Assembly: GCF_009663685.2 (NCBI RefSeq)
Contig: NZ_RCOG02000022.1
Coordinates: forward strand, 151,576-215,575
Source of the DNA: Cupriavidus sp. U2
GTDB taxonomy: Bacteria > Pseudomonadota > Gammaproteobacteria > Burkholderiales > Burkholderiaceae
Direction: 5' to 3'
DNA: 64,000 bases
Shown one piece after another: positions 41,383-50,154 of this stretch. The notes below the pieces were generated by a model. It saw nothing but the letters and a program-made list of their open reading frames with translations, was not told the DNA's origin and ran no database searches. How positions within the stretch are numbered: position 1 is the first letter of the stretch; the number at the start of each line of letters is the position of its first letter. A program made the translations under genes and the position numbers.

Positions 41383-42282
41383 ATGCATGCACGCGTTCTC
41401 CGCTATCTCGACGAGGTTGTTCGCCGTGGTTCGATCCGGCGCGCAGCGGAAAGCCTGCACGTGGCACCCACGGCGATCAATCGCCAGATCCTTGAACTCG
41501 AAGCCGAGCTTGGCGCGCCGCTGTTCGACCGCATCCACAAGCGGTTGCATCTGACGCCGCTGGGTGAGGCCGTGCTGGCGCATGTCCGGCAGACGCTGCG
41601 CGAACACGAGGCGCTGCAGGCGCGCGTGGCGGAGATCAAGGGGGCGCGGCGCGGCATGGTGACTGTTGCCACCACATCGGGGCTCGCCGGGGCGCTGATG
41701 CCGTCGCTGGTGCATGACTTCCGACAGCATCAGCCGGGCATCGTCGTGCGCGTGGCCGACCTGCCGGTCAGCGGCATCGTCACGGCGGTGGAGCAAGGCG
41801 ATGCCGACCTGGGGCTTGGTTACGACCTGCCGGAAGTGGCGGCGTTTCGCGTGGTGGCCAGTCGCGACTGGTCGATCGGCGCCGTGGTGGCGCCCGGCCA
41901 TCCGCTGGCAGCCCAGACTTCGGCCACGCTGGCCGAATGCGCCGGGTACCCGCTGATTCTGCCGGCGCCGTCGCTGTCCATCCGCGCGCTCGTCGACGAT
42001 GCCTTTGCCCGCCAGTCGGTCGAGTTGACGCCGGTGGTGGAATCCACCTCGGTGGTGCTGATCCAGCGCCTGGTGGCGACGGGCGCCGGGGTGGCGCTGC
42101 TGAATCCGCTCGATGTGATGGAGGAGCGGGCGCGCGGCGCGGTGGTGTTCGTGCCGCTGCGCGATAGCGGCCTGCAGCGCCAGACGCTGCGGCTCGTGGT
42201 GCGTGGCCGCAGTCCGCTGTCGCCCGCCGCGGGCTTGATGGCCGCCGCCATGGGCGAGACGCTGGCCGGCCTGTTCCGATAA
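41383..42282 (+). CDS. LysR-type regulator upstream of amidohydrolase
   Basis: A 299-residue regulator started at ATG 41383 (MHARVLRYLDEVVRRGSIRRAAESLHVAPTAINRQILELEAELGAPLFDRIHKRLHLTPLG). The effector domain (about 90-295) has the usual two-lobed pattern, with VRVADLPVSGIVTAVEQGDADLGLGYDLP. It lies 118 bases before a deaminase gene on the same strand. A perfect 19-bp palindrome lies just after its stop, in front of the deaminase. Regulation of purine or triazine-like substrate breakdown is inferred from the neighbour. The first 32 codons of the longer frame were rejected because they precede the fold. Confidence 0.9.
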   Translation: MHARVLRYLDEVVRRGSIRRAAESLHVAPTAINRQILELEAELGAPLFDRIHKRLHLTPLGEAVLAHVRQTLREHEALQARVAEIKGARRGMVTVATTSGLAGALMPSLVHDFRQHQPGIVVRVADLPVSGIVTAVEQGDADLGLGYDLPEVAAFRVVASRDWSIGAVVAPGHPLAAQTSATLAECAGYPLILPAPSLSIRALVDDAFARQSVELTPVVESTSVVLIQRLVATGAGVALLNPLDVMEERARGAVVFVPLRDSGLQRQTLRLVVRGRSPLSPAAGLMAAAMGETLAGLFR

Positions 42283-42299
42283 TCCGTCAGGTAGCCGTC

Positions 42300-42318
42300 T
42301 GTCCACAAATTGTGGACA
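42300..42318. promoter_or_regulatory. Perfect 19-bp palindrome upstream of deaminase gene
   Basis: TGTCCACAA-A-TTGTGGACA is fully self-complementary around a central A. It lies 18 bases after the lysR stop and 82 bases before the deaminase ATG, where an operator would sit. No T-run follows, so it is not a terminator. Which regulator binds is not known. Confidence 0.65.
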
Positions 42319-42400
42319 CCCCGCGCGAAATTCTGTGCTTGGGGTGGCGTGCCGGCGATGCGTAGACTCCGGGCATCGCCAATCCGGATACACGACTGCC

Positions 42401-43783
42401 ATGACCCTGATCCTCCAGCACGCCGACGTACTGGTCACCATGGACGCCCAGCGTCGCGAGATCGCTGACGGCGCCCTGGTGGCCAACGGCCCCGCCATCG
42501 AATGGGTGGGCGCCACCGCGGATCTGCCCGAGACCTATCGCCGCATGATCGACGACGGCAGTGCCGAAGTGGTGAACATGCGCGGCCATGTGGTGATGCC
42601 CGGCCTGGTCAACACGCACCATCACATGTACCAGAGCCTGACGCGCGCCGTGCCGGCGGCGCAGGACGCCGAGCTGTTTGGCTGGCTGACTAACCTGTAC
42701 ATGATCTGGTCGCACCTGACGCCCGAGATGATCCGCGTGTCGACGCAGACGGCGATGGCCGAGCTGATGCTGTCCGGTTGCACGACCACGAGCGACCACC
42801 TGTACCTGTATCCGAACGGCGCGAAGCTCGACGATTCGATCGACGCGGCGCGGCAGATCGGCATGCGCTTTCACGCGGCGCGCGGCTCGATGAGCGTGGG
42901 CCGCAGCCAGGGCGGCCTGCCGCCCGACGTGGTGGTCGAGCGCGAGGCCGACATCCTGCGCGACAGCCAGCGGCTGGTGGAGCAGTACCACGATGCCTCG
43001 CGCCACGCCATGCTGCGCGTGGTGCTGGCGCCGTGCTCGCCGTTCTCGGTATCGCGCGACCTGATGCGCGAATCGGCCACGATGGCGCGCCACTATGGCG
43101 TGTCGCTGCACACGCACCTGGCCGAGAACGACAACGACATCGCCTACTCGCGCGAGACGTTCGGCATGACGCCGGCGCAATACGCCGAGGACCTGGGCTG
43201 GGTGGGGCGCGATGTCTGGCACGCGCACTGCGTGAAGCTCGATGACGAGGGCGTGGCGCTGTTTGCGCGCACCGGCACGGGCGTGGCGCATTGCCCGTGC
43301 TCGAACATGCGGCTGGCGTCGGGCATCGCGCCCATTCGGCGCATGCGCGATGCGGGCGTGCCGGTGGGGCTGGGGGTCGATGGCAGCGCGTCGAACGACG
43401 GCGCGCACATGCTGGGCGAGGCGCGCCAGGCCATGCTGCTGCAGCGCGTAGGGTTCGGTCCCGCCGCCATGAGTGCCCGCGAGGCGCTGGAGATTGCCAC
43501 GCTCGGCGGTGCCCGGGTGCTGAATCGCGACGATATCGGCGCGCTGGTGCCGGGCATGTCGGCCGACATCGTGTCGTTCGACATGTCCGCCGTGGGCTTT
43601 GCCGGCGGTGGCCACGACCCGGTGGCGGCACTGGTGTTCTGCACGCCGGCCAATGTGTCGACCAGCATCATCAACGGCCGTGTGGTGGTGCGCGACGGCC
43701 AGTTGCGCACGGTGGACCTGCCGGACGTGCTGGCCGACCATCGCCGGCTTGCGCGCGCCCTGTTCGAGAGTGCCAGGGTCTGA
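42401..43783 (+). CDS. 8-oxoguanine deaminase-type amidohydrolase
   Basis: A 460-residue member of the metal-dependent TRZ/ATZ amidohydrolases. Metal and catalytic motifs: NTHHHMYQSL (about 67-76), CTTTSDHLYLYP, LHTHLAEN (about 235), HAHCVKL, and GLGVDGSASNDGAHML with the catalytic Asp. Closest in pattern to 8-oxoguanine deaminases and hydroxyatrazine ethylaminohydrolases, which share YMIWSHLTPEM and the AEND segment. It would deaminate an oxidised purine, linking to purine repair or catabolism. The exact substrate cannot be told. The ATG at 42401 is chosen because the beta-sandwich starts directly after it. The upstream lysR and palindrome probably control it. Confidence 0.85.
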   Translation: MTLILQHADVLVTMDAQRREIADGALVANGPAIEWVGATADLPETYRRMIDDGSAEVVNMRGHVVMPGLVNTHHHMYQSLTRAVPAAQDAELFGWLTNLYMIWSHLTPEMIRVSTQTAMAELMLSGCTTTSDHLYLYPNGAKLDDSIDAARQIGMRFHAARGSMSVGRSQGGLPPDVVVEREADILRDSQRLVEQYHDASRHAMLRVVLAPCSPFSVSRDLMRESATMARHYGVSLHTHLAENDNDIAYSRETFGMTPAQYAEDLGWVGRDVWHAHCVKLDDEGVALFARTGTGVAHCPCSNMRLASGIAPIRRMRDAGVPVGLGVDGSASNDGAHMLGEARQAMLLQRVGFGPAAMSAREALEIATLGGARVLNRDDIGALVPGMSADIVSFDMSAVGFAGGGHDPVAALVFCTPANVSTSIINGRVVVRDGQLRTVDLPDVLADHRRLARALFESARV

Positions 43784-43874
43784 TAGGGCAGGGTGGGGCG
43801 CTTTGATGAGCGGACCGCATGAGCGGTCCGGCTTTACGTGGCGGCATCGCCGGAAAGCGCATCGCCAGAAAGCA

Positions 43875-43906
43875 AAAGGCCGGAAGCATTGCTGCTTCCG
43901 GCCTTT
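43875..43906 (-). terminator. Terminator of tRNA-Lys (second copy)
   Basis: A perfect 14-bp stem (AAAGGCCGGAAGCA with TGCTTCCGGCCTTT) and TTGC loop. On the minus strand it follows the tRNA 3' end by 9 bases. Its sequence differs from the terminator of the first copy. Confidence 0.85.
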
Positions 43907-43914
43907 CTTGTGTC

Positions 43915-43990
43915 TGGTGGGGCGTGAGTGACTCGAACACTCGACCTACGGATTAAGAGTCCGCTGCTCTACCAACTGAGCTAACGCCCC
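43915..43990 (-). tRNA. tRNA-Lys(CTT), second copy
   Basis: Identical over all 76 bases to the copy at 41182-41257, with encoded CCA. The two copies are in direct orientation and are separated by 2.7 kb carrying lysR and the deaminase gene on the opposite strand. Immediate flanks differ. Confidence 0.97.
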
Positions 43991-44338
43991 GACGAAGACC
44001 GAGATTCTAGCAGCATTTTCAGCTTTGTCAAACGCTAAATGCGTGCCGGGAATAAATCGGTCCGGCGGCCCGCAGCATGCGCGCTGCAAGCTGCCGCGTG
44101 ACCGGACCGGTCGGCTGACCTGACCGGTCGGCACATCGCACCGACACATACGCATGGCATGCTGCGCGGTTGCGGTGGCGGCGTCACGAGGCGAAACATT
44201 CGACAAGTGACGGAACTTGCCGTACCCGCCGCCGGTCACTGGGACGAATCCTATTCTGCTGATGGCGTGCAGGGGATCGAAGACGATTTCCGCAAAGCCA
44301 TGTTAGGATTCTTTTCCACTTGCATATGGAGGGCTGTG
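43991..44338. other. Intergenic stretch with tRNA promoter
   Basis: Holds the strong leftward tRNA promoter (44004-44031) and two close copies of GACCGGTCGGC (near 44104 and 44122), each containing the palindrome ACCGGT. No other gene is seen. The frame opening at 44159 lacks a ribosome site and shows no conservation before 44339. Confidence 0.5.
44004..44031 (-). promoter_or_regulatory. Strong sigma-70 promoter of second tRNA-Lys
   Basis: On the minus strand TTGACA, 16 bases, TAGAAT, with the -10 ending 13 bases before the tRNA. Both hexamers are near consensus, as expected for stable RNA genes. Confidence 0.8.
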
Positions 44339-44605
44339 ATGATGGAAATCAAATTCCAGGAGCAAGACCGCTACGACATCAACAACGAGGGTTTGCTGTT
44401 CCACGCGCTTGTCGATGGTGAGCAAGTGACATGCGTGGTAACACGCGAAGCACTCTGGGAAGGCTTCAGCGCCGACCAGGTGCTGTCGCTGGAAGAGGCG
44501 TTCCGCGCCGGTCGTGACACGATCGAACGCGCGGCCGTGGTACTGATCGAGCAGGGTGTTCCCCAGCCGGTCGTGGTCAAGCGGGCACACGTGGCGCCGG
44601 TCTGA
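44339..44605 (+). CDS. DUF1488-family protein
   Basis: An 88-residue protein of the DUF1488 family (KFQEQDRYDINNEGLLFHALVDGEQVTCVVTREALWEGF), widespread in proteobacteria with no assigned function. The ATG at 44339 follows a GGAGGG ribosome site, and a second ATG is adjacent. It is acidic, soluble and free of signal peptide. It stands alone between the tRNA and the convergent sulP gene. Confidence 0.83.
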   Translation: MMEIKFQEQDRYDINNEGLLFHALVDGEQVTCVVTREALWEGFSADQVLSLEEAFRAGRDTIERAAVVLIEQGVPQPVVVKRAHVAPV

Positions 44606-44751
44606 AAGCCGGCCGACGGTAGCAACCCTCCGCCCGCCGGCTTCGGCCCTGCTTCACCGCAGGCCGGCCGGCGCGCCAGACGCCAGAAGTTCAGGGCGCC
44701 TTTCGAGAAATTCTCAGCAGTTTTTTCAAAGTCTGGTTGTCTGCATGCCAC

Positions 44752-46611
44752 TCAGGCAGGGTCCGTCGTGTCCAGTGTTGCGCCATGCCGTGGCGCGGCC
44801 TGAACTGTGGTGTCCTGTTCCTGCGGGTTTGCTGGGCCACCGGGCCGCTGTGCGCATTCCTCGAAGATGCGCGCCTGGCATTGCGCGCAGATTTCGGGCG
44901 ATAGCCGCGCGATGATCGTGTGAAGTGCCTGCCGCTTGGTCGGGAAAATATGGTCGCTGCCCAGCTTGGCGGTGAATCCGGTCTGCTTCCACGTTTCCAG
45001 CACCTGCGTACGCGGGCGATGGAAGTAAAGGTCGCCACCGGCCGCGCGCCGTTCGCTCAGTTCGGCTTCCCACATCTCGGCGCCAGCCAGGTCGATGAAG
45101 TTCATGCTCTTCGTCATCGCCAGCAGATGCTTCTGGTCGGCATCGACCGTACGCAGCCAGTGCAGGCGATCCGTCACGTATTGCACCGCGCCGAAGTAGA
45201 TCGCGCCTTCCATGCGCAGCAGCTTCAGCTGCGGGCATTCGGGCTGCGGGCGTCGCAGTTCGTCCAGCGGCGTGAAGCGCCGGCCCGGGTCGTCGGCGTC
45301 AGGCACGAGGCTGCGTACGGCGGGGCGCGACGTGCGATAGAGATAGGCCACCAGCGACAGCATCGTACCTAGCAATACGGCCATTTCCAGCCGGATCACC
45401 AGCGTGGCGGCGAACGTGCCCACCGCGATGGCGAATTCCGTGCGGGAAAGCTGTGCGATGCGGCGCATTCGCTGGAAATCGAACAGGCCCCAGGCCACCA
45501 GCATCAGCATGGCCGCGATGGCGGCCAGCGGAATTTGGGCCAGCAACGGGGCGCTGACGGTGACCAGCACCACGAGCAGCAGGGCCGAAAAAACGCTGGC
45601 GAGCGGCGTCTGGGCACCGGCTTCGAAGTTCGGCATCGAACGGTTCAGCGATCCGCACGAGATATAGCCCGAAAACAGCCCGCCAGCGATGTTCGACAGA
45701 CCCTGGCCGATAAATTCGCGGTTGGCGTCGATGTGCTGCCCCGACCGCAGCGCCACGGCCTTGGCGATCGAGATCGACTGCCCCAGCGCCACAATGGTCA
45801 GCGCGGCGGCGATGCCGAGCAGGTCGGGCACCGTGCGCCAGTTGATGTCGGGCACATGGAACGGTGGAATGGCCGATGGAATCGGTCCCACCACGTTCAC
45901 CTGCCGGGCGCCGCCCCAGCCGCTATGGTTCAGCATCATCGCGACGCTGTAGCCGGCCAGCAGGCCCAGCAGCATGAACGGCAGCCGCCGCGACACCCGC
46001 TTGAGGGCGATGGTGACCAGCAGCGTCACCGCGCCGACGATCAGCGCGCTGCCATTGACGGTGTCGAGGTTCTCGAACAGAAAACGCACCACGCCGAACG
46101 CGCTGGTGCCCGTGGGCACTGCCAGCCCGAACAGGTCCTTGAGCGCGTAAAGGCCGATCAGCGTGGCCGCACCGCAGGTGAAGCCGAGCAATACCGACGG
46201 CGAAATGAAGTTGGCCAGCGAGCCCAGCCGCAGCGCCCCGACCGCCAGTTGCAGCAGGCCCACCAGTATCGTCACGGCAAGGGCCAGCGCAATATAGGCC
46301 GGGCTGCCCGCGAAGGCCACCGGGCTGAGCATGGCGAATAGCGCCAGCGAATTGGCATTGGTCGGCCCGGACATCACATGCCAGCTCGACCCGAACAGTG
46401 CGGCCACGATGCACGGAATCACGGCCGTGTAGATGCCGTATTGCGGCGGCAGCCCGGCCAGCGTGGCAAAGGCCACGCCCTGCGGCAAGACCAGCACCGC
46501 GCCGAGCAGGCCGGCGATGACGTCGGCGCGCAGCGTCAGCGGAGTGACGCGTCGCAGCCAGGGAAACCAGCGTTGCAGCGGCGGGGTGTTGGCGCGGGCG
46601 GTGGCGCTCAT
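44752..46611 (-). CDS. SulP-family anion transporter with STAS domain
   Basis: A 619-residue membrane transporter. About eleven hydrophobic helices span residues 20-420. The N-terminal region contains the SulP signature LPQGVAFATLAGLPPQYGIYTAVIPCIVAALFGSS and GPTNANSLALF. The C-terminal STAS domain (about 465-570) has the FIDLAGAEMWE segment. The last 50 residues are cysteine-containing and variable. SulP proteins carry sulfate, bicarbonate or dicarboxylates with sodium or protons, but the ion here is not clear. It starts 4 bases after the xthA stop, so it is probably cotranscribed. Confidence 0.9.
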   Translation of the reverse strand: MSATARANTPPLQRWFPWLRRVTPLTLRADVIAGLLGAVLVLPQGVAFATLAGLPPQYGIYTAVIPCIVAALFGSSWHVMSGPTNANSLALFAMLSPVAFAGSPAYIALALAVTILVGLLQLAVGALRLGSLANFISPSVLLGFTCGAATLIGLYALKDLFGLAVPTGTSAFGVVRFLFENLDTVNGSALIVGAVTLLVTIALKRVSRRLPFMLLGLLAGYSVAMMLNHSGWGGARQVNVVGPIPSAIPPFHVPDINWRTVPDLLGIAAALTIVALGQSISIAKAVALRSGQHIDANREFIGQGLSNIAGGLFSGYISCGSLNRSMPNFEAGAQTPLASVFSALLLVVLVTVSAPLLAQIPLAAIAAMLMLVAWGLFDFQRMRRIAQLSRTEFAIAVGTFAATLVIRLEMAVLLGTMLSLVAYLYRTSRPAVRSLVPDADDPGRRFTPLDELRRPQPECPQLKLLRMEGAIYFGAVQYVTDRLHWLRTVDADQKHLLAMTKSMNFIDLAGAEMWEAELSERRAAGGDLYFHRPRTQVLETWKQTGFTAKLGSDHIFPTKRQALHTIIARLSPEICAQCQARIFEECAQRPGGPANPQEQDTTVQAAPRHGATLDTTDPA

Positions 46612-46615
46612 TGGC

Positions 46616-47413
46616 TCAGTCGAGCTTGAGCGAGGCCACGACCGGCGTGTGGTCCGACGGCTGGTCCCAGCGGCGCGGTTCCTTGTCGATCAGGCAGGTC
46701 GTGCAGTGCGGCGCCAGGCCCGGCGACAGCAGGATGTGGTCGATGCGCAGGCCTGCGTTGCGGCGGAAGCCCATCATGCGGTAGTCCCACCACGAGAACA
46801 TCTTGTCGGGCTGCTCGAACATGCGGAACGAATCGACCAGGCCCATCGCAATCAGCGCCTTGAACGCATCGCGTTCTTGCGGGGACACCAGGTTCTGGCC
46901 TTCCCATTTGGCCGGGTCGTGCACGTCGCGGTCTTCCGGGGCGATATTGAAATCGCCCAGCAGCGCCAGCTTCGGATACTTGATCATTTCGGCGCGCAGC
47001 CAGTCGGTCATGGCGCGCAGCCAGTCGAGCTTGTAGACAAACTTGTCGGAATCCAGCGCCTGGCCGTTCGGGAAGTACGCGCTGATCAGCCGCACGTCGC
47101 CGTAGGTGCCGGCCACCACGCGCTGCTGGGCGTCTTCATAGCCGGGGATGTTACGCACGACGTCGGTCGGCGCCGGCATCGCGCCGTCACGCGCCACGAT
47201 CGCCACACCGTTGTACGTCTTCTGGCCCGTGAAGATGCTGTGGAAGCCGGCCGCCTCCAGCTCGGCCAGCGGATACTTGTCGTCTGGCAGCTTCAGTTCC
47301 TGCAGGCACAGCGCGTCGATGGGGGTGCCCGCGGCGTCCTGCGCCGCCAGCCATTGCAGCACCTGGGGCAGGCGGACCTTCAGGGAGTTGACGTTCCAGC
47401 TGGCGATTCTCAT
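46616..47413 (-). CDS. xthA: Exodeoxyribonuclease III
   Basis: A 265-residue Mg-dependent AP endonuclease and 3'-5' exonuclease of base-excision repair. Motifs: ASWNVNSLK at the start, CLQELKLPDD (metal Glu), TYNGVAIVAR, GDFNIAPEDRDVHD (catalytic Asp and Asn), WWDYR, and RIDHILLSP followed by SDHTPVVASL (catalytic His). Length is normal for the family. It is followed by sulP 4 bases later and preceded by a conserved hypothetical gene 6 bases upstream. The three probably form one transcript. Confidence 0.95.
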   Translation of the reverse strand: MRIASWNVNSLKVRLPQVLQWLAAQDAAGTPIDALCLQELKLPDDKYPLAELEAAGFHSIFTGQKTYNGVAIVARDGAMPAPTDVVRNIPGYEDAQQRVVAGTYGDVRLISAYFPNGQALDSDKFVYKLDWLRAMTDWLRAEMIKYPKLALLGDFNIAPEDRDVHDPAKWEGQNLVSPQERDAFKALIAMGLVDSFRMFEQPDKMFSWWDYRMMGFRRNAGLRIDHILLSPGLAPHCTTCLIDKEPRRWDQPSDHTPVVASLKLD

Positions 47414-47419
47414 ATGTCG

Positions 47420-47857
47420 TTATTCTTCGGGATTGGCACTTTCGCCAAAAAGGTTGCGGCTGCCGCCCAGCAGATCGCGCTGGTCGAGGATTTCGAACGC
47501 GATGTCGGGATGGGCTTCCATGCTGCGCCGGATGGCGGCGGGAATCGCCTGCCGGGTCTTGCGGCACAGGCCGGGCTGGTCGGCCAGTTCGATGCGGAAG
47601 CCGCGCGTGGTGCGCACCACGTTGTCACTGGGCGTGATCGTGATCGTGATGCCCAGCAGCGCGTGCATCCGTTCCTGCATGCGGTTCAGCTCGGCCAGCG
47701 TGGCGATGTTCTCTAGTCGTTCTACGAGTTTCTTTTCTTCCTGCTGCGTGAGTTGCAGGATGCGCCGGTCGGCGTGTGGATTTTCCAGCAGCGCCTCGCG
47801 GTTGCAGACGCAGGCGCCCGGCGGACATTCCTTGCGGATCGGGAAAGGCATGTCCAT
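47420..47857 (-). CDS. Conserved hypothetical protein, Cys-rich N-terminus
   Basis: A 145-residue soluble protein. The N-terminus has CPPGACVC (three Cys within ten residues), then a charged helix QLTQQEEKKLVERLENIATLAELNRMQERMHALLGI, and a C-terminal DQRDLLGGSRNLFGESANPEE. The cysteine cluster could bind a metal or iron-sulfur centre with a fourth ligand at Cys about 108 (QPGLCRKT). No family is recognised. It lies just upstream of xthA and downstream of prlC on the same strand. Confidence 0.72.
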   Translation of the reverse strand: MDMPFPIRKECPPGACVCNREALLENPHADRRILQLTQQEEKKLVERLENIATLAELNRMQERMHALLGITITITPSDNVVRTTRGFRIELADQPGLCRKTRQAIPAAIRRSMEAHPDIAFEILDQRDLLGGSRNLFGESANPEE

Positions 47858-47887
47858 GAGCCGGGGCGCTTGGCCGGGGTGACGCGA

Positions 47888-49990
47888 TCAGGCTGCCGCC
47901 GCCGTTTCGGCCATGCCGCCGTGCCGCAGCAGCGCGTCGATCTGCGGGGTGCGGCCGCGGAAGGCGACGAACGACTCCATGGCCGGGCGGCTGCCGCCCA
48001 CCGACAGGATCTCCCGCCGGTAACGCTCGCCGGTTGCCGCATCGAGCACGCTGCCCGACAGCCTGGCGGCTTCCTCGAAGGCCGCGTACACGTCGGCCGA
48101 GAGCACTTCGGCCCACTTGTAGCTGTAGTAGCCGGCCGCGTAGCCGCCCGCGAAGATATGGCTGAACGTGTTCGGCCAGCGCGAGAGCGGCGACTGTGGC
48201 ACCACGTGCTTCGCGTCGTTGATCTGGCGCGACAGTTCCAGCACCGACACGGGGCCCTGCGGGTCGTAGTCGGTATGCAGGTGCATGTCGAACGACGAGA
48301 ACACGATCTGGCGCAGCGTCATCATGCCGTTCTGGAAGTTCTTCGCCGCCAGCATGCGGTCGAACAGCGCGCGGGGCAGCGGGGCGCCGGTATCCACGTG
48401 GGCCGTCATCGTCGACAGCACCTCGTATTCCCAGCAGAAGTTCTCCATGAACTGCGACGGCAGTTCCACGGCATCCCATTCCACGCCGTTGATGCCCGAA
48501 ACGCCCAGGTCGCCCACCTGCGTGAGCATATGGTGCAGGCCGTGGCCGAACTCGTGGAACAGCGTGATGACCTCGTCATGCGTGAACTGTGCCGGCTTGC
48601 CGCCCACCGGCGCCGTGAAGTTGCAGGTCAGGTAGGCCACCGGCGTCTGCACGGTGCCGTTGTCGCGCTCCTTGCGGCCGCGGGCGTCGTCCATCCAGGC
48701 GCCGCCGCGCTTGCCTTCGCGCGCGTAGAGGTCGATGTAGAACTGGGCCAGCAGCGCGCCCTGCGGCGACACCACGCGGAAGAAGCGCACATCCTTGTGC
48801 CAGGTCTGGGCGTTGTCCGGCTCGATCTTCACCGAGAACAGCTTTTCGACCACGCCGAACAGGCCTTTGAGCACCTGCGGCTCCTGGAAGTACTGCTTGA
48901 CCTCGTCGTCGGAGAACGCATAGCGCTTCTGGCGCAGCTTTTCCGACGCATAGGCCACGTCCCACGGTTCGATCGTGTCCAGCCCCAGTTCGGCGGCCGC
49001 GAATTCGCGCAGTTCCTTCCAGTCGGCTTCGGCGAAGCGGCGCGCGCGGACGGCCAGTTCGTCCAGGAACTTCAGCACGTCGGCCGGCGTTTCGGCCATT
49101 TTCGGCACCAGCGAGACTTCGCCGTAGTTCTTGTAGCCGAGCATCTGCGCCTCTTCCCGGCGCAGCGTCAGCTGCTCGCGCATGTTCGCCGTGTTGTCCC
49201 AGTCGGGCTGGCCGTTGTTGTACTGCGGGCCCAGTTCCGAGGCGCGCGTGACGCTGGCCTGGTACATGGTCTGGCGCAGCGCGCGGTCATCGGCGTACTG
49301 GAGCACCGGGAAGTACGACGGGAAGTGCAGCGTGAATTTCCAGCCGGCCTTGCCGTCCTTTTCGGCGGCCAGCCGCGCGGCTTCCTGCGCGTCGGCCGGG
49401 ATGCCCGCCAGGCGCTTCTCGTCGTCGATGTAGAGCGCATAGGCGTTCGTCGCGTCGAGCACATGATCGGAAAATGCCTTCGACAGCTGGGCCTGCTGCT
49501 CCTGGATCTCGGCAAAACGCGGCTTCTTGTCCTCGGGCAGCTCGGCGCCGCCCAGGCGGAAGCCGCGCAGCTCGTTTTCGAGCAGTTGCTTGCGGGCCGG
49601 CGACAGGCCGGCGAATTCCGGGCCGGCCGCCACGGCCTTGTATTTCTCGTACAGGGCCAGGCTCTGGCCCAGCGACGACCAGAACTCGGTCATGCGCGGC
49701 AGGTTGTCGGCGTGAGCCTTGCGCAACTCGGGCGTATCGGCCACGGCGCTCAGGTGGCCCACCACACCCCAGGCACGGCCCAGCGGTTCGGTGGCGGCCT
49801 CCAGTGCCTCCACGGCGGTCTTCCAGGAAGCCGGCGTCTCCGGGGCTTCGGCGCGGGCGACGGCGGCCTGCGCCTGGGCCAGCAGCACGTCAAGCGCGGG
49901 GCTGATGTGCTCGGGGCGGATTTCGGCAAAGCGCGGCAGGTCGGTGAAGTCCAGCAGCGGATTGGCGGCGCGGTCGGTGGTATCAGTCAT
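47888..49990 (-). CDS. prlC: Oligopeptidase A, M3 family
   Basis: A 700-residue zinc metallopeptidase that degrades short peptides, including cleaved signal peptides. The HEFGH zinc motif lies in ITLFHEFGHGLHHM (about residue 483), with the third ligand Glu in the SQFMENFCWEYEVLS segment. NDAKHVVPQSPLSRWPNTFSHIFAGGYAAGYYSYKWAEVLSADVYAAFEE is typical of the family. The ATG at 49990 gives the normal MTDTTDRAANPLLDFTDLPRF start. The longer frame adds 13 unsupported codons. No signal peptide, so cytoplasmic. Confidence 0.94.
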   Translation of the reverse strand: MTDTTDRAANPLLDFTDLPRFAEIRPEHISPALDVLLAQAQAAVARAEAPETPASWKTAVEALEAATEPLGRAWGVVGHLSAVADTPELRKAHADNLPRMTEFWSSLGQSLALYEKYKAVAAGPEFAGLSPARKQLLENELRGFRLGGAELPEDKKPRFAEIQEQQAQLSKAFSDHVLDATNAYALYIDDEKRLAGIPADAQEAARLAAEKDGKAGWKFTLHFPSYFPVLQYADDRALRQTMYQASVTRASELGPQYNNGQPDWDNTANMREQLTLRREEAQMLGYKNYGEVSLVPKMAETPADVLKFLDELAVRARRFAEADWKELREFAAAELGLDTIEPWDVAYASEKLRQKRYAFSDDEVKQYFQEPQVLKGLFGVVEKLFSVKIEPDNAQTWHKDVRFFRVVSPQGALLAQFYIDLYAREGKRGGAWMDDARGRKERDNGTVQTPVAYLTCNFTAPVGGKPAQFTHDEVITLFHEFGHGLHHMLTQVGDLGVSGINGVEWDAVELPSQFMENFCWEYEVLSTMTAHVDTGAPLPRALFDRMLAAKNFQNGMMTLRQIVFSSFDMHLHTDYDPQGPVSVLELSRQINDAKHVVPQSPLSRWPNTFSHIFAGGYAAGYYSYKWAEVLSADVYAAFEEAARLSGSVLDAATGERYRREILSVGGSRPAMESFVAFRGRTPQIDALLRHGGMAETAAAA

Positions 49991-50154
49991 GACAATTCCC
50001 GGTTGGCGTGCCGCCGTCGAAAAGGCCATGCGGGCATGGCGGCACGATTACCTGTGCAAGATGAGGCCTTTGAGGCCAAATATCCAGTACGACTTAGCTA
50101 TCAGGATGATTGAGGTGCGGCGGGCGCGCCATCGGGACCCATCCGGATCCTGTC

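Noticed and set aside
44159..44338. Upstream 60-codon extension of the DUF1488 gene
   Set aside because: A GGAGGG site before 44339 fits the family start, and the extension is unlike any DUF1488 protein.
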